Positions 36,666 to 50,504 of a stretch of 64,000 nt of DNA are shown piece by piece. This DNA comes from Melanocharis versteri (Eukaryota > Chordata > Aves > Passeriformes > Melanocharitidae), in assembly GCA_013397845.1 (NCBI GenBank), contig VZTG01007876.1, positions 615,221-679,220 on the forward strand. The letters run 5' to 3'. Each line of letters begins with the position of its first letter. Position 1 is the first letter of the stretch. The translations under genes and the position numbers were made by a program. The notes under the pieces are model-generated. The model was not told the origin of the DNA. It ran no database searches and was given only the letters and a program-made list of their open reading frames with translations.

Positions 36666-39600
36666 AAAAGCCAAAAATGGCATTGTGGAAAAATCATCAG
36701 CTGCTAAATGAGCTGATTCATCAAAATACAGCAGAGAATACTTCATCCTCTTGTGCTCCCCATATCCCAGTAAAGTATCCTATCTTCCCGAGATTTTTCA
36801 GAGATATTCTGTCTTAGTCATATCTGGAGAAAAGGTTTCTCTGGTGAAGCAGAGTATTTTGGACACCAGTAAGCAAAGTACATCTATCCAATCTGAAGGA
36901 CAAGACCAGGAAATAATTCTTGTTAACCAAACAACTTTGAGGTGTCAAAATATTCTTGTGGGTGGCCAAATATTTAAAACTCAGAACAGCTGAATTTCAA
37001 AATAGCAGCTTTAATCTGAAAGCCAATTTCAGGGTGAAAAAAAAAAAGCATGAAACAGAATTTTTGCCTCAGTATTTTACATTTGGACACCCTGATTCTG
37101 CTCCTCTGCATTTCCAGTGGACCCCAATGTTAACACCCTTTCCTCTTCTTCCACGTTATATTTTGGCGATGAAAGCACAGTATTCTAATGCAGCATTTAT
37201 TATTAGGTTAAACTATATCAAGGTAGGACCAACAGTTTATCCTCAATCTAGCAAGATTATTTTTATTCTTGTTTCTGATAGACAAGAGCAAGAGGCAAAG
37301 TCTGAGGTATTCTCTAATATGCAAACCAAGGACATTATTTACACTACTTGTAGTAGAATTTATGACAGACACAACTGGTTTTGAAAGTTCTTTTCCTTAC
37401 AAAAGTGATTTCGCTTCTGATACCCCACTGTTCTGCATTTAGCAGCAAGAGATTTATGAAGGAAATCAGTCAAATATCAGAAGTTCTGTATTTTATAGTT
37501 CATTTTTTTCTCAACAATTCCATATATGCTTTTTCTCTCTCATGAATTCTGAGCTCTGTATTCAGTAACCATTCTTTCTAACAACCTAAATATGTACTGC
37601 ATTATTTGTGAATTAGAGAGCAATTTATTTAGGAATTTCAGAAAATTACTTTTCTTCTGGGTGCTGTTTTGCAATCTATCCATTTTGTCTTTTATCTACA
37701 ATTGCTTCTATGTGACATGAGCCTTAAGAGATATTTCATACAGATGTGAATTGCAGGATTTCATACAAAAATAAAAGTTTCAAAGAAAAGATCCAGCTTT
37801 GATTGTGGCCAGAAGGAAAAAATCAGCTCGATGAATGCAAGGCAAAACTAAGGAACAAAACCTTGTCTGGGGCTGCTGTTACATAAATATATCTCTATAA
37901 TGAGATGCCCACAGCCACACAAGCCTGGATCAGACAATCAGTTCCAAGTTCCTACCCCAGTGTGAAGCAGGATTGTCCCAGCATCCTCCTGAAACTTCTT
38001 CCAGAAATTTCCACACTGAGATATATTTTTCCTATGCACTAGAAGATTCCACCTGACCCTAAAACATTCATTCAGTTGGGTTTTGTGAAATGTGTTCTTC
38101 ACATATTGAAGTTAAATAAGCATTAAAGGCTCGGCTCAAGACTCACACATCCACTGGAGGCACCTGGTGCATAATTTTAAATAAAATATGACCACAGAAA
38201 GAAAATTTACATTACACAACAAGAAAAACTTGGCAAACTACATTATCCAGAGCTGAGAAACATATTTGTGCTACACATTTAATGTGCTAACGAGCAGCAA
38301 AGTAAGTAATTAACACTGAGATGTGAGATATTATTTAGCACTTCTTTTTCATGTGTAACCCAGGTGCCAAAAAGGCCACTTGTGTTTCTTTTGCCTTCTC
38401 CTGCCTCACCCTACTGAATGCTGCATGCAGTGGGAAAGAAAAAAAAGGCTTTTGTACCTCCTCCCTAACAAATAAGGTGAATTTTAGCATTTCAAGGGTC
38501 TAGACCAAAACCTAAGGCAGCTTTCTTAACCTTGAAGTAAGGTTAACTTCATCCTTTGCCTCTGCGCCAAATCTGCAAGTTTTATAAAACAGTTTATAAA
38601 GAAATTACAGCCATGCAGCATATGCAGAAGCCAACCCACTGGAAGGAGGAAAGGCTTCCATCCAGCTGGTCTGGTGCTAAAAACAAACCATCGACCGTCA
38701 GGAGCACTATCTTCATCCTGGCTGGCAGCCACACCAACTCCCTTCCCAAAAACATTCTCCTCTCCCGTCACATCCAATCCACTGGCTGAAAGCTGGTTTT
38801 GCACGACTCCTCAACCCTTTCCTGCCGTAGGGAAGCTCCCCAGTTTGCCCCACACCAGCTCCTCCAGGAGCCTGCAGAGACAGGACAAGGTCTTGTGTGT
38901 CTCTATTGACCCAGTTTCGGTATGTGCCAGGTCAGACAGAGATTATTAACTTTGAATTTTTTCACAAAAAGCCTTTCTGTGACACACCCTGGCAAATGGC
39001 TGTGGATCTAACTCATTGATAGTAACCTATTTACAGTTTGAGAAAATGTTGATGGTAGACCTGGAGTAACAACTTCAACTTTGCTCAGCAGTAACATAAA
39101 CGTCAGGCCCAACTCAACGATGGTCCAAAGAAGGAAAAACAAGTGCATCAAATTCACATTTAAAACAGGAAAACAGGGTGGAAGCCATCCTTCAGAGAGC
39201 GGGGAAGCAGACAAACAAACCACCAGAAAAGTGCAAAAACCAAGAGGCACTGAATTGTATTCCCTCTGGACTATGAGAATGCAGGACATCACACCCACAC
39301 CACGAGTGTTATCCTCACTCCTGCAACTCAGTGAGTGAGGTTTTCTTACCCATTTAATAGGGAGAGTTTCTTTGCTGCCTTAAAGATGCTGCAGAGCCTT
39401 TACACATCCTTAAAGACTCGTGTGCATAAACTATTCTGCAACCTGGTTTGGGAAATTTGTAAACAGGTTACAACCACGTTCACCAAAAAATCTGGCCTAT
39501 GACTCCTGTGTGTGCTGTTGGAGTCAAACCTTTTCACAGGCTCCTCGGTGACATTTAATTAGAAGTCTGGATGGCACATTCAGCCTCATGTCAGCAAAAT

Positions 39601-42430
39601 ACCTTGGGTAAACAGCAGCAAGCAAACTTCGATGGGTTTATTTACCACACAGTTAATAACCTGGGTGAACTATTTATCCTGGGTCTAATATTTATTTTGG
39701 CGGAAAACTTGGTACACATCCTTTATTCTTTTTTGCCTCTCATATGTACGGAAATTTTAGAAATATCCATTGACAAATAGCAAAGTTCAGAACCTTTCCC
39801 TGAAAATAAACACTGCTCTATTGCTTTTGTATCAAAATGTTACTAAGCACTGAATTCACTCAACAAAAAACAGAAGGTTCTCTTGCTGCCTCATACTCAC
39901 ATCCTTCACTTCTTTTAAACACACAGAAATGCTCTCAAGGGAACATGTACCACCCTGAATTACTTTATTTTCAATAAAATCCAGCAGTGGTACTATAGTA
40001 ACCATCTTCACCATTATTAGTGTAGGAAACATTTGGAAAACATGTTATTATTATTCTAAATTACATTTGCTTGAGTTAATTTTTATGCGTGGTTACTAAA
40101 ATATAAAGAGTTCTGAATTGTTAATTGCAACATTCATCCTTCTGAGATAAGACGAGGTTTGAAGAACGAGTACATGTTGCTGAAAGGTTTTTAGGTTGAG
40201 AAACTGCAAACTAAAGAAAAGGGTGCAACGTATTGTAAAAGTCAGTCTCCAGGCTATCAAACCCAAAGATTACAGTGCCAATGACATCCTTAATTAAAGA
40301 TTTCTGTTAAACTTCAAGACTAGCATGCACTTCCAGCTTAATGCTGTGACAGAAAACTGTTTTATTCTGCGCTTTTATGCGGTTTTTCCTCTTATCACTA
40401 TTGCTGAGTGTTACATCCTCCCTTGTCCTACAGCAGCGTTATCTGTGTCCCAGGCAGGGTAACGCGCTCTCGCGGAAAGTTGAGATGGATTAAGATGCAC
40501 TGGGATTGTTAATCACAGCACAGAGGCACTGGGCAGTGCTTCTCCCTGCAGATTCTGCAGATTGTTCCAGTGACACCTCTGGAAACCCTTGTCCTCAGCC
40601 CACGCAGTCCCCAGTTTTGTTTTGTGCATAAAGAGAAGTACACACATACGACTGAAATACGGAATTGGAAAAGAATATGGATAAAACATCAGCCCCCCTC
40701 TTCTGTAACTTCCACGGCTGCAAGTGGTTGATCCTACAAAAGACAGAGGATCAGGGACCAGACCCCTTATCTCTGGTGACAGAGGAAGCATCCAAGCAGG
40801 ACCTGAAGGTTTCACAGACAGAAAAGCACATTTTCTCCAATCTTTCCCAGTAATAGCCAGACTAAGCAGCCAGAAGAAATAACTTTCCTGTTTGTAATCA
40901 CCTACAGCACAATTGCACTTTCTGTGCAATAATTAAAGTTCAAGAGGATTAAGAGATGCTCAATTTCAATAAAACAATAGATGTTTCATCTGAATATAGC
41001 ATTGCTGCACAAAATTTCCTTGCACTAGCAGTCAATTCATTTTTTATTTGGCCCACAACAACCCTAAAATCCTAAATATCAGCACAACAAACCCCAAGTG
41101 CAGGTTCAATCACCACTGATTTTCAATAACCAGCACAGTTTTGAAACGTATCTACTGAAAATACTCAATAATTCATTTTATATTCTGAAATGCTAAAGTG
41201 GCATATTTATCATTAAATCAGGAAAAAAAAGATACTTAACCCTATAAGTGAATCAGCTGCTGGAAACAGCCCCTCTCTGTGGTTACAACTCTGCTTTTGC
41301 AAACTTGCAGTTTAATTATTCCATGCTTCAATATCCCAAAGGCAACTATGCATTTTTCAGAAGTTATTGGATCGTAATCAGTGCTTTCAACCAGACTCCC
41401 AGACAAAGCCTACCCAATGCCTTATTTATTAATAATGGCACATACTTTGATTTATATTGTATGCATTCAGCAAAGAAACAGCCTGTCTCTGGTGGAAAGC
41501 AAGCTCTCTCATTCAGCCCATAAAGATGTTTCACTTTCAGCCCAGACAGAGCTACTGAGGAGGCAAAGCAAAGCTGTGGGTTTGGCTCTGGAGAGAAGGA
41601 ACAGGTGGGTCATGGAAAGGGAAAGCTGGGAGTAGGGAGGATGCAGGGATTGCACAGAAATGTGCAAAGTTGCCAATGTGAGGGCACAGTCACCACGTGC
41701 AGCGTGGCAGCAGCGCTGGCACCTGGCAATGCTCACTCCTCGACTTCAGGGAGCACCTATCAAACTGGCATTTGCTGTTCTCTCCACAAAACTGTCCCTC
41801 TTCCTCCTTCTGGTTTTCCTGTGTGCTCGGAGAAACAAGGAGATCCATGATCACCTCCTCAATCTGCTCTGATTTCACCAGCCAAGGTCTTCCTGGGCTT
41901 TGCTTTCCGTAGCTGAGAGTTTGTTTATTTTCCTTTCTGCCACTTCAGGCTTTCATCTGTGCTCAGAGAACATTCATTCTTTCATAAACTGCAATGAGAC
42001 TTCAGCTGGGGAAAGAGGATTTAAAGGCCACAAGGAAACTGAAAGTCACACTTTCCTTTATGAAAAGTGGATTGGCCATTTTGCCTGCTTTAAAAACCAC
42101 TCAGACATAATGAAACAATTTGTGCAGTTTTAGGAAAAACTATAAAATTATTTCAAAAGAAAGTAAGAGTGTTTTAAGGGGACAAAAAGAAGGAAAAGCA
42201 AGCCCAGACAAATTTAAAAATACATTACTGGCATCCACTTCATGGCATCCAACTTTTTGGAAACTGTTTTATACTTAATACATACCACTGACTTCTTTTT
42301 AGGCTGAAACAATCTGTAGCCTTGAAAAACTTTTCTTCAAAACTCAATTTATAGAGTATGGCAGCACAACAAAATTTATGAAAAGCTGCAAGGTATCTTA
42401 CCTTGCCAGTCCACTAAAAATCTTTTGTAG
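36666..42430. other. Unique gene-free stretch
   Basis: No gene is seen. The longest frames are 36956-37384 (+, 142 codons) and 40513-40929 (-, 138 codons). Neither has a recognisable domain, and the second overlaps a + strand frame at 40665-40853. A small CpG group (about 40464-40477) lies in otherwise CpG-poor DNA. No repeat family was recognised. Confidence 0.55.
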
Positions 42431-42480
42431 AAAAAAACCAAAAAAGCCACAAAAACCCCAAAGAAAAACAAACAAACAAG
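42431..42480. repeat. A/C low-complexity tract
   Basis: About 50 bases of A and C with four isolated G, ending in three CAAA repeats. It lies about 270 bases upstream of the CR1 fragment and is probably independent of it. Confidence 0.85.
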
Positions 42481-42749
42481 AAGGGAAAACACAAAGTTCA
42501 TTGTTTATTGCAGACTCAGCCCTTCTGTTCCTGGGCTGAAGTCATGCACCCTCATGAAGCATGAGGAGTTACCATGATATCAGGGACAAGACTCAAGCAT
42601 CTGATACACAGAAAATTTAACTTTAAAACACTTTAGGTGTTATCTGGAAGCCAAGTGGTTGTCCCTGACTGGAGACCATGATCTGTTCAAGCTAGGGGTC
42701 AGTTTTGGCAGTGACATGCTGAGGTTTCAATTGAAAGAATATTAATTCT

Positions 42750-42862
42750 AGGAGATATTCAAAACTTGATGGTCAAGGCCCTGAGCACCCTGATCTAGGC
42801 TGGCCCTGCTCCAAGTGAGGTCTCAACCAGGTGACCTCCAGAGGTTCATTCCTGTTCTAGGA
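42750..42862 (+). mobile_element. CR1 LINE 3' fragment
   Basis: The sequence follows the 3' untranslated end of CR1 in order. It has a GGAGATATTCAAAACTTGATGG block, then CAAGGCCCTGAGCACCCTGATCTAGG, then CTGGCCCTGCTCCAAGTGAGGTC, then CCAGGTGACCTCCAGAGGTTCATTCC (the family has GATGATCTCCAGAGGTCCCTTCCAACC there). This is the usual 5'-truncated form. The terminal ATTCTATG-type octamers are not preserved. CR1 is the dominant retrotransposon of birds and other sauropsids, so this fragment is the best taxonomic marker in the window. Confidence 0.9.
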
Positions 42863-44586
42863 TTTTATTTTAAGGTTTAGAAGTATTAAAGCCAAAGTTC
42901 TTTTTTTCAATAGCTCTGTAATCAAGATAAAAACCTCACTGCATCAAGACAGTAAACACACAAAAGAGACTTTAGAAGACAAAGCCATCAACAGCAAAAG
43001 AGCCTGACTCAATGCTCAAATTCTCTTCCTTTCTTGTAGTCCTAAAAAAAGATGTTTAAAAAACAATTCCAGAACAGCAGACATTAATATCCAATAGACA
43101 TTCCCTGCACCACCATCTGGCCTAAATTTCTTTCCATTCCATTGAACTTCTTGCATTAGTACCTGGCATTTCAAAGGGAGACATTCCACACAAGTGCTCT
43201 GTTGCCACTATGATTAGTTTAGCTTTTACAGTTTAAAGTCTGGGTTTTGTCTGGGAAAATGTGAATGCTTCCTTAACAGCTAATACCTGTAAGGTGAGGA
43301 AAAATAATACCTGGTAAGATATTAGTGTCTGGACAGATGCTATTGAGGAGTTCATCTTAAATCGCTGCAAGGCCAATATATTTATGCCCATAATTGCTGC
43401 TCAAAGTTCACGGTGGCATTTTGCTGGTGTGCCTAAAATAGTCTTCATGGGTGCTGTTAGAGCTGATCTGACAGCAGGTAAGGCATGAGGGGCAATGATC
43501 CAGCTGAATGCCTGTCTGAGGTGTTTTGATAAGTGTAAAGCCTCTGCAGAAACTTCTTAATTGCTCCAATATCCTTCGGTTGTTCCTGTTCACAGACTCC
43601 ATGAGAAAGGTCATCAATCACAGGGTATGTGAAGTTTTTATGTTTTGCTTGCTTAACAAAATACATTTTAAAGAAAGTAAAACCAGTTAATAGGAACTTA
43701 AGGAGGTTACGATGTTCCCTCTCCTAATAGCAAATTTGGAACATGAATCATTTAGTACCTGTATTAGAGGGAGGCACAAGCTCGGTGCTAAACCTTGCTC
43801 TCATTCATGGTCTGCAAGGGAAAACATTGCCTCTGGTATTTGGATGTGATAATGGCAGTGATACATCCACTAATTAAAGACTCATGATGGATGGAAAGGG
43901 GCAGAGCAGGCAATCCTATAATCTAGGCCTGGACTTGCCCCTGAGCTTAAGACAAGGCATTCAGCAGTTTTACATCTTTGATGAGCCATGAAAGAACGCA
44001 CGAAAGCCCACGTGTAAGTGATGTGCAACCGGTCTAGAGAGAGCTGAGGACACAGAGCCACTCCCCGGATTTCAGGGCACCCTCATCACTTCCACGAGAG
44101 CAGGACAATACTGGCTCTTCATCTGGGGCACAAAGAAAGGTCAGCCTTGGGGCATGGCCCTCCTTTCCTGCTCCAGTCTGAGTGTCGCTGTGAAAAACGA
44201 GCCAAAAATCCAGTGGGTTGACTTTATTCCACTGGTTGGTCCCTTTGCTTTGGAACAGTCTCGTTGCACAAGGAGTTTTCATTCCAGGAGAGATACCAGG
44301 CCTGAATTCAACCCTTTGTATCTAACACTGTGTACGTTTCAGATCGCATCAGGGTTGCCATAGGAACAAAAAGATTTGTATTGAATGGCAAAAAATTCAA
44401 AAAATATGATATATGAATTCTGCATAATTTGTTGACAGTAAGTATTCATTGCCTGAGGCCTATATCACTTTAAAATTACACATTTTTTGCTAAGAAAGAA
44501 ATGGAAACATTGATAAAGCAATTAAATTTTACAGAATATTCTCATTTTTTTGCGCTTGCTGCTTTTGGAAATACTTTTTTTTTAGA

Positions 44587-44602
44587 GATAGATAGATAGA
44601 TA
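44587..44602. repeat. (GATA)4 microsatellite
   Basis: Four GATA units on the + strand, preceded by a T9 run and followed by a TA-rich stretch. It is short and may or may not be polymorphic. Confidence 0.9.
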
Positions 44603-44693
44603 TAAAAATATATACAAATGCACCATCTCCAGTTAGGGAATTCTATCTGGTTCTGCCAGTGGGGATTTTAAAGAGAATGAAATCTTCCAATTA

Positions 44694-44738
44694 TAAAAGA
44701 AAAAGCAAAAAAAACCACACAAAAACCACAAAACCCCC
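44694..44738. repeat. A/C low-complexity tract
   Basis: About 45 bases that are mostly A and C on the + strand with a few isolated G, of the same style as the tracts at 6028, 42431 and 46215. Confidence 0.8.
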
Positions 44739-46214
44739 AGAACACTACCTTCTACATTCCCACTATCCCTTCATATTTGCTTGTCCAGTCCAGTCCTTCA
44801 TTTTAAGAACATCTGCAATATTATTTCCAAATACTTTCGAGCATTTTTAACATTAAGTAGCCCAAAATCAGAACTTCCATTATATTTCCTTTTGTTGCAG
44901 ATATTTTCATCTCTGCAACTCCAGTGTCCCAACCTCAGAGCCTTTCCTTGCAAACCAAACCCATCCCAATAAGTTTATTTGATATAGTAGCAGATGGATC
45001 CCAAACTGTAGAAAGACACCCACTGACTTCAAACCTGGAAAGATTTAAAGTGCATCTCTAACGTGCCAATTCCCACTGCTTCCCACATTCCTATGGAAAA
45101 CTGCAAAGGAGAGGATTTCAGGCTGCTGATAAAGGCATCCTGAGAAAACCCACAGCTCCACACACGGAAATCCCTGCTGTTGGACCTGCCTGGTTTGGGG
45201 AAAGAAACCCTTCTCTGGTGTTTCACTGTGAGCTAACAAAACCCAAACCATGGTTTTCACTGGGAGGAAGCAGCAATTCTTTTTCACCTTTAGCTCTGAA
45301 GGTCACAGAAAATTGCAGAGGTTCACGAGCAATACCATAAAGAGATTTTGGACATTAAAACCCCCTCGTTCTGGCTGCCAAGGAGAGGAGGAATTCCCCC
45401 TCAAAAAGTTCTCAGATTCCTCACTGAGCACTGCACCACACGATAAAATCATTCCTCTTATGCTTGCACTGGATAATTAAATGGAGAGAAAAAAACAATG
45501 TTACAAAATCAGTCCTTACCAAGCAGCATCTGCAGCACTGACTTTACAGCAAACCCCTTTCCACAACCCACAGAATTAGAGGAAAATAAACTGCAAAGTT
45601 TGTTGAGTAAATTATAATACCAAATGAAATAATTTTGATCTTTCTGTGGACATTCTAGAAATGGAAAATAATTTATTCCCTAACGTCCTTGAATGATGAA
45701 TATTTGGATTTATTTCAAACAGAATCAAAAGAGTCAGAGTGTGTGAATGTAATGAATTTTGCTGCTGATACTGGGTAGAAGTGCAAATGGATCTATCATC
45801 TTCTTCTTGCCCATTAATGCTAATGCATGTGCATTGAAAAGAGAATATAATCCATAATATATGCAAAAAATCTGCATTATTGTTGGTAGAAGAGTTACAC
45901 TTGTCCTTGGGCTTTAGCAATATTCTCTGCTGGTGCTCTTTTGTTTAATAAAAGCATCATTATTTTTCCTGTTAATTGAATAGTTACACTTCAGAGCAGC
46001 ATTAGTAAGACCATTTTCAAGTGAATTTTTGCTATAACTCCACCATCCTCCTCTTTATATCTCTTTAGGGATGAGTGAATCTGCCTCCAAAACTTGATAG
46101 GAGCCAAATATGACTGCCTTTGAAGGTACAAAAAGTGTTCTAAAACTTCCCTTATGAAATAATTTTCTAATTTCTTCCCTTCTTAAGCCTTGCATAAAAG
46201 ATACATTTATGGCT

Positions 46215-46348
46215 CAAAAAACCCAAAACCAAACCAAATCTACACTGATTTGGAAATGCCACCAAAATGAGGAGTTAGTATCAATAAGTAAAGATTTTAA
46301 ACAAAACCAAACCAAAACAGCAACAAAAAAACCCACCAAACACCAAAA
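46215..46348. repeat. Split A/C low-complexity tract
   Basis: Two A/C-only blocks (46215-46239 and 46297-46348) on the + strand, built from CCAAA and CAAAAC words and separated by about 57 bases of ordinary sequence. The open frame across them (46209-46481) is Lys/Thr/Gln/Asn-rich because of the repeat and is not taken as a gene. Confidence 0.8.
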
Positions 46349-49300
46349 CTATTGGCAGCATACAGAAAGGAAAAATCTGCCTGCGCTTCCTCTTCCACAG
46401 CAAATATTCACTTTATCACTCTCCAAGCTCAGATGGGAATGCACCTTGGTTTGTTCTGGTCTCATTTTCCCTTTCTTGTGAGACAAAACGATTGTTTTCT
46501 GCAACAACAAAAAAATAATTAAAATGTTCCTGGCTGTACAGAGGAGAAAAGAAGTCCCTGATAGAACGGAACAATCCATGGCAGAATCTGTCATCTGGAA
46601 AAAGTGGTTTTGAAAGCAGCAGTGGTTTATGTGTTCAGGTAAATTACTGTACAGCTTCCCCCAACAATTTTACATGTTTTCTTTCCTCCTGCTGAGGTAA
46701 CAAGTACAGCAAGTACTGTTTTCACCAGTTTCTCTACGTGGATTTCTATTACAAATATTCTCTAGCAGCCATTATTTAACAATTCAGTCAATGACAGGTG
46801 ATCATTGGAGCCAGACACCTCCCATCTGCTCAGCTCCTCCAACTTCCAGCTTCTAAGTCTGAGATGGAAGCACTTAATAGGAATGTTTTTCTAACACACC
46901 TGCACAGTTTATTTCCCTTTGTTCCTTCCCTTGGATGGATTTGGAAACAAAGAACAAACATCCTCCTGTGCACGCCCCAGACTTCGGAGCATAGAGGGAG
47001 GTCAGGACTAAAGCTGCAACTGAGGAGAAGGCAAGGCAAAAAACACACCTCAAAAAGAAAAAACCCTTAAAAATTAAATTGTTTTCGAGCCACTTAAATA
47101 TTTTTTCCCACTCAATCACAGTGCTGAGTCCAGAGAGGAATCTGAACATGATTGTATCTCGTGGTACGAATTAAATTTTCATTTCAGGCCCCATAATGGA
47201 AATGACCCTAATTCAAATTCTTTAGAGAAGATGTTTGCCCCTTGTCATCTGCTTAGATTTAATTTAAGAGAACATGAAAAAAAAATTTAAAAATTAAAAG
47301 GTATAAATCACTTCCCTGTGTTTGTTGTACTCACATAATTTTTGTGAGGGAATGCTGGAGAAATAGAGAGCAAAGAGAGCACTTGAAATGTTTTGACTGC
47401 AAACGCTGGCAAAAATGTTTTCTTCCTTTCAAAATAAGACATCAGTAACAGACAACCTTCCTAAAAATGAGACTGAAGGCTGTAATGGCCAGTGTAGAAG
47501 TGAACGGGGAAGTTGGATCCTTGAAGTTTAAAGGGGAAGGACTCCCAAGATTAGATTTTATAAAACAAACAATAATGAGTGGGGGTTTTCCTTAATTAAA
47601 ACCAAAAAAAATATTAAAACCATCCCAAGCAAATACAATCAAAAGCCAGATGACTTATTTTAGTGGAAAAATCCCACGTAGCAGTTTCGTGCTGCATCAT
47701 AAACATCCTACTCCCACACCAGGCCTCCAGCACCATTCTCCTTCCTTTAGGCCAGGAGCGGCTGCAAAAAGTTTGCACGAGGAGAAATTGTACAAGCAGA
47801 GAGCGATGACACCTTGCACCAGGCTGGTGCCACGACAAGCAGCTCAGGAGCACCAGGAAATTGGTCCCAGGGCTTGAGGTGTCTCAGCGTATGGAAATGA
47901 GGCCCATTTTCGCACAGTTTTGAATTGCAAAGCTGCAGGAAAGCCTGTGACACTCTCCTTGTGCTCCATATGCATGCGGTCAAGGGGGCACTAAAGTGGA
48001 GAAGCACAGAGCCAAATATGCTCTTATCCATCAGCTCTGATAATTCAGATGTTCAGGGTCTACTCCCTCCTTGAAGATATTTTTCAGCAACTAAAATGAC
48101 GTGGGTCACCTACAGACCTGCTGGTCATTTGGGAGGCAAAATAAAACTGGTTTGTGTCCATCTCTCCACTCTGCACTCCTGTGTTCAGGAGTGTGCACCC
48201 ACATAAGCTGCAAAAGTGAGTGAAAACAATGAAATCTACGTGAGCACAAACAGCACAAGGGCGCTGAAATGTTTCAGTAGGAAATAATCCCACAAACAGC
48301 AGAACCAGCGTTGTGTTTTCACAGACTTCCTAGAACCTGACTGTCAACAGCTCCTGCATCGTGTCACAAACTGTGACGTTATTAAAAACAGGATGACACC
48401 CTTAAAATCTGCATTCAGATGGATAAATACAGGTCGAGTGGTTGCACTTGAGGCAATCATTTAGGGAGAACTCTGTCATGGTTTTTTTTTTTCACCAGCA
48501 AGTTCCAGTTCTTACTCTCAAGTTTAGCAAAAGTGCACTGAAAGGATGCCAACAAACACACAATTAGAAACGCTCAGAGTAATCAAGTAAAAAAAATTTT
48601 GATTCCTTATTGTGCTGCCTTAAATACAAATGAAAAATCATACTGATATCCCGCTTCCAAGATACATTAAAAAGAATAAGATCTCCTTCCACAAGCTTCC
48701 TGTTGGTAATAAGCATTCTGTGCCCAGATATACAGCACAGTAACACAATTTGTTCTATTTAAATGTAAAAGGAAAAATAGGTACAAAATGCAGCTATTAC
48801 CCAGCTGCTGAAAGGCATTTTCTCCCAGTTCAAAAACCCTTAAAGATGTTTTAGGGCAATTAGTTAACAAGCAAGTTCTGATTTTCAGATTTCAGTGAAC
48901 GCAGGAAGCATTTTAGACACAAAATAGGGGCGCTGAGCCCCCCAGCAGAGGTGTGATGTCAGGGAAGGTACATGGCTTTTCTCCACATTCCTGCTGGAGT
49001 CTCTCCAGAAGGGGAGGAATAGAAGCATCAGGATAAAGCAGGTTTTTTTCCCCAGCAGCACGGGCTCTGCCCATACTGTTTAAACCTCCTCTTGCTGCTG
49101 AATTTATGACTGCTCTGGGGGGTCCAAGCCACGGGGAGGTCTCCTGTCAGCCAGCTGCACTCCCATTGTGCCAGGCAGCAGCCGAATCTCCAGGGTGGCT
49201 TTGCAGTGGCTCTACAAGCTGCACCTAAATTATTTCTAAAAGGTGCCCCCCCCCCAGGGAACACAGCCCCTGCAGATGGGGAAATGTATTGACTGGTCAA

Positions 49301-50272
49301 TTCTGAGGGGTCTGATTGTGTTCAGTATTCAGAGCACAGAATATTGCAATTAGTCTCGTATCCTGCCAAATGGCAGTATTATACTTAACTCTAGTCAAAT
49401 AGGGATGGGGAGGGGTGACAGAGTGTTTACACGCATTTTTAGTGAATACATCCTTTTAGAGTTCCAAAGGTTATTTTAACCTCTCTTTTCCCACTCCTCT
49501 TGGCTCGAGTCAGCCCTTTGCCTTTTTGGTGGTGGCAGAAGCACAGACAGTGCTCTGAAAACAAGGAACAGCAGTTCTGCTCAGCACAGATCTGTGCAGA
49601 CATCACTTACCGGGAGAATTGATAAAACACTTCAGGATTTGTCTCTAAAGTATGAATTGACATCAAGTCTTTCAACACATGCTTTGCTATTGATACTTGC
49701 CATAAAAAAAAGGATTCAAAGATGCCACTCAGTTGTCAGTGCTGCTTCACTGCACAAGGAAAACAAAATACAAATGAGAAACCACATTTGTATCTGAATA
49801 GTGCAGAATAAAATCCTAAATTGCATCAGACAGTGTACAAGTCACTGTCCCTTTCTATTAGCAGTGGTTGTAGGCAGACCCAGTGTTACAGAATGTTTCA
49901 TTCTGCATTTTTCCTTTAGGTGTCACATAAATTAACCAGGGAAAAATATTTAACTTTCCTCAGGAACAAGCTGTCTTTGTCACTTTGTCTTGACTTCATC
50001 GGTGTGCATTAGACTCTGCCTGAAGAGCTCTTGAAGGCTCTTCAACATCAGAAACAGAAATTTCTCCTTTTAAATAAGTAACAGCAGTGCCCAACTCAGC
50101 TGGCAAAACGGAAGAAAAACTTTCAACTACAACATTCCTGAGGACTACACAAAGAAATCCTGGATGAATGAAAAATAAGATAATTTTTCCACTCACCCAT
50201 TCCAGCTGAAGGCCAGAGAGAAGTGACTAAAGAACAGAAATTTTTCAGTGTCTATTTTTTGGCGTTTTTTTA
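46349..50272. other. Unique gene-free stretch
   Basis: No gene or interspersed repeat is recognised. It contains T11 at 48482-48492 and C10 at 49246-49255. Open frames do not exceed about 95 codons and mostly overlap others. Confidence 0.55.
49246..49255. repeat. C10 homopolymer
   Basis: Ten consecutive C on the + strand (G10 on the -). Such runs are rare in AT-rich DNA and are prone to length errors in sequencing. Confidence 0.9.
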
Positions 50273-50315
50273 AATAATTTGTCAATAATTTGTCAATTTT
50301 TGAAATAATTTGTCA
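50273..50315 (+). repeat. Three copies of AATAATTTGTCA
   Basis: AATAATTTGTCA occurs at 50273-50284, 50284-50295 (sharing one base) and 50304-50315. The first pair is a period-11 tandem and the third is offset by a short T-rich spacer. This is a local slippage-type repeat. Confidence 0.9.
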
Positions 50316-50504
50316 AGACTAAAAATATTTACAGGAACACAACGATGGCTGTGAAATGTTTTTCAGAACATAATTTGTAACAACTCCAGAAGTTTTTCTT
50401 GCATGCCACATCTTTGTAACATTGTGAATATGAAAAAAATATTGAGCCAGACCTTTATATAGTCCATTGAACATGAAAAGCACTGACTTAATGCTATCTT
50501 ATTG

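Larger units (their letters stand above)
42863..46214. other. Gene-free stretch after the CR1
   Basis: No gene is seen. A possible second MIR-like scrap lies near 43285-43325. A T9 run followed by (GATA)4 occurs at 44575-44602, and an A/C tract at 44694-44738. Open frames are all around 100 codons or shorter without family features. Confidence 0.5.
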
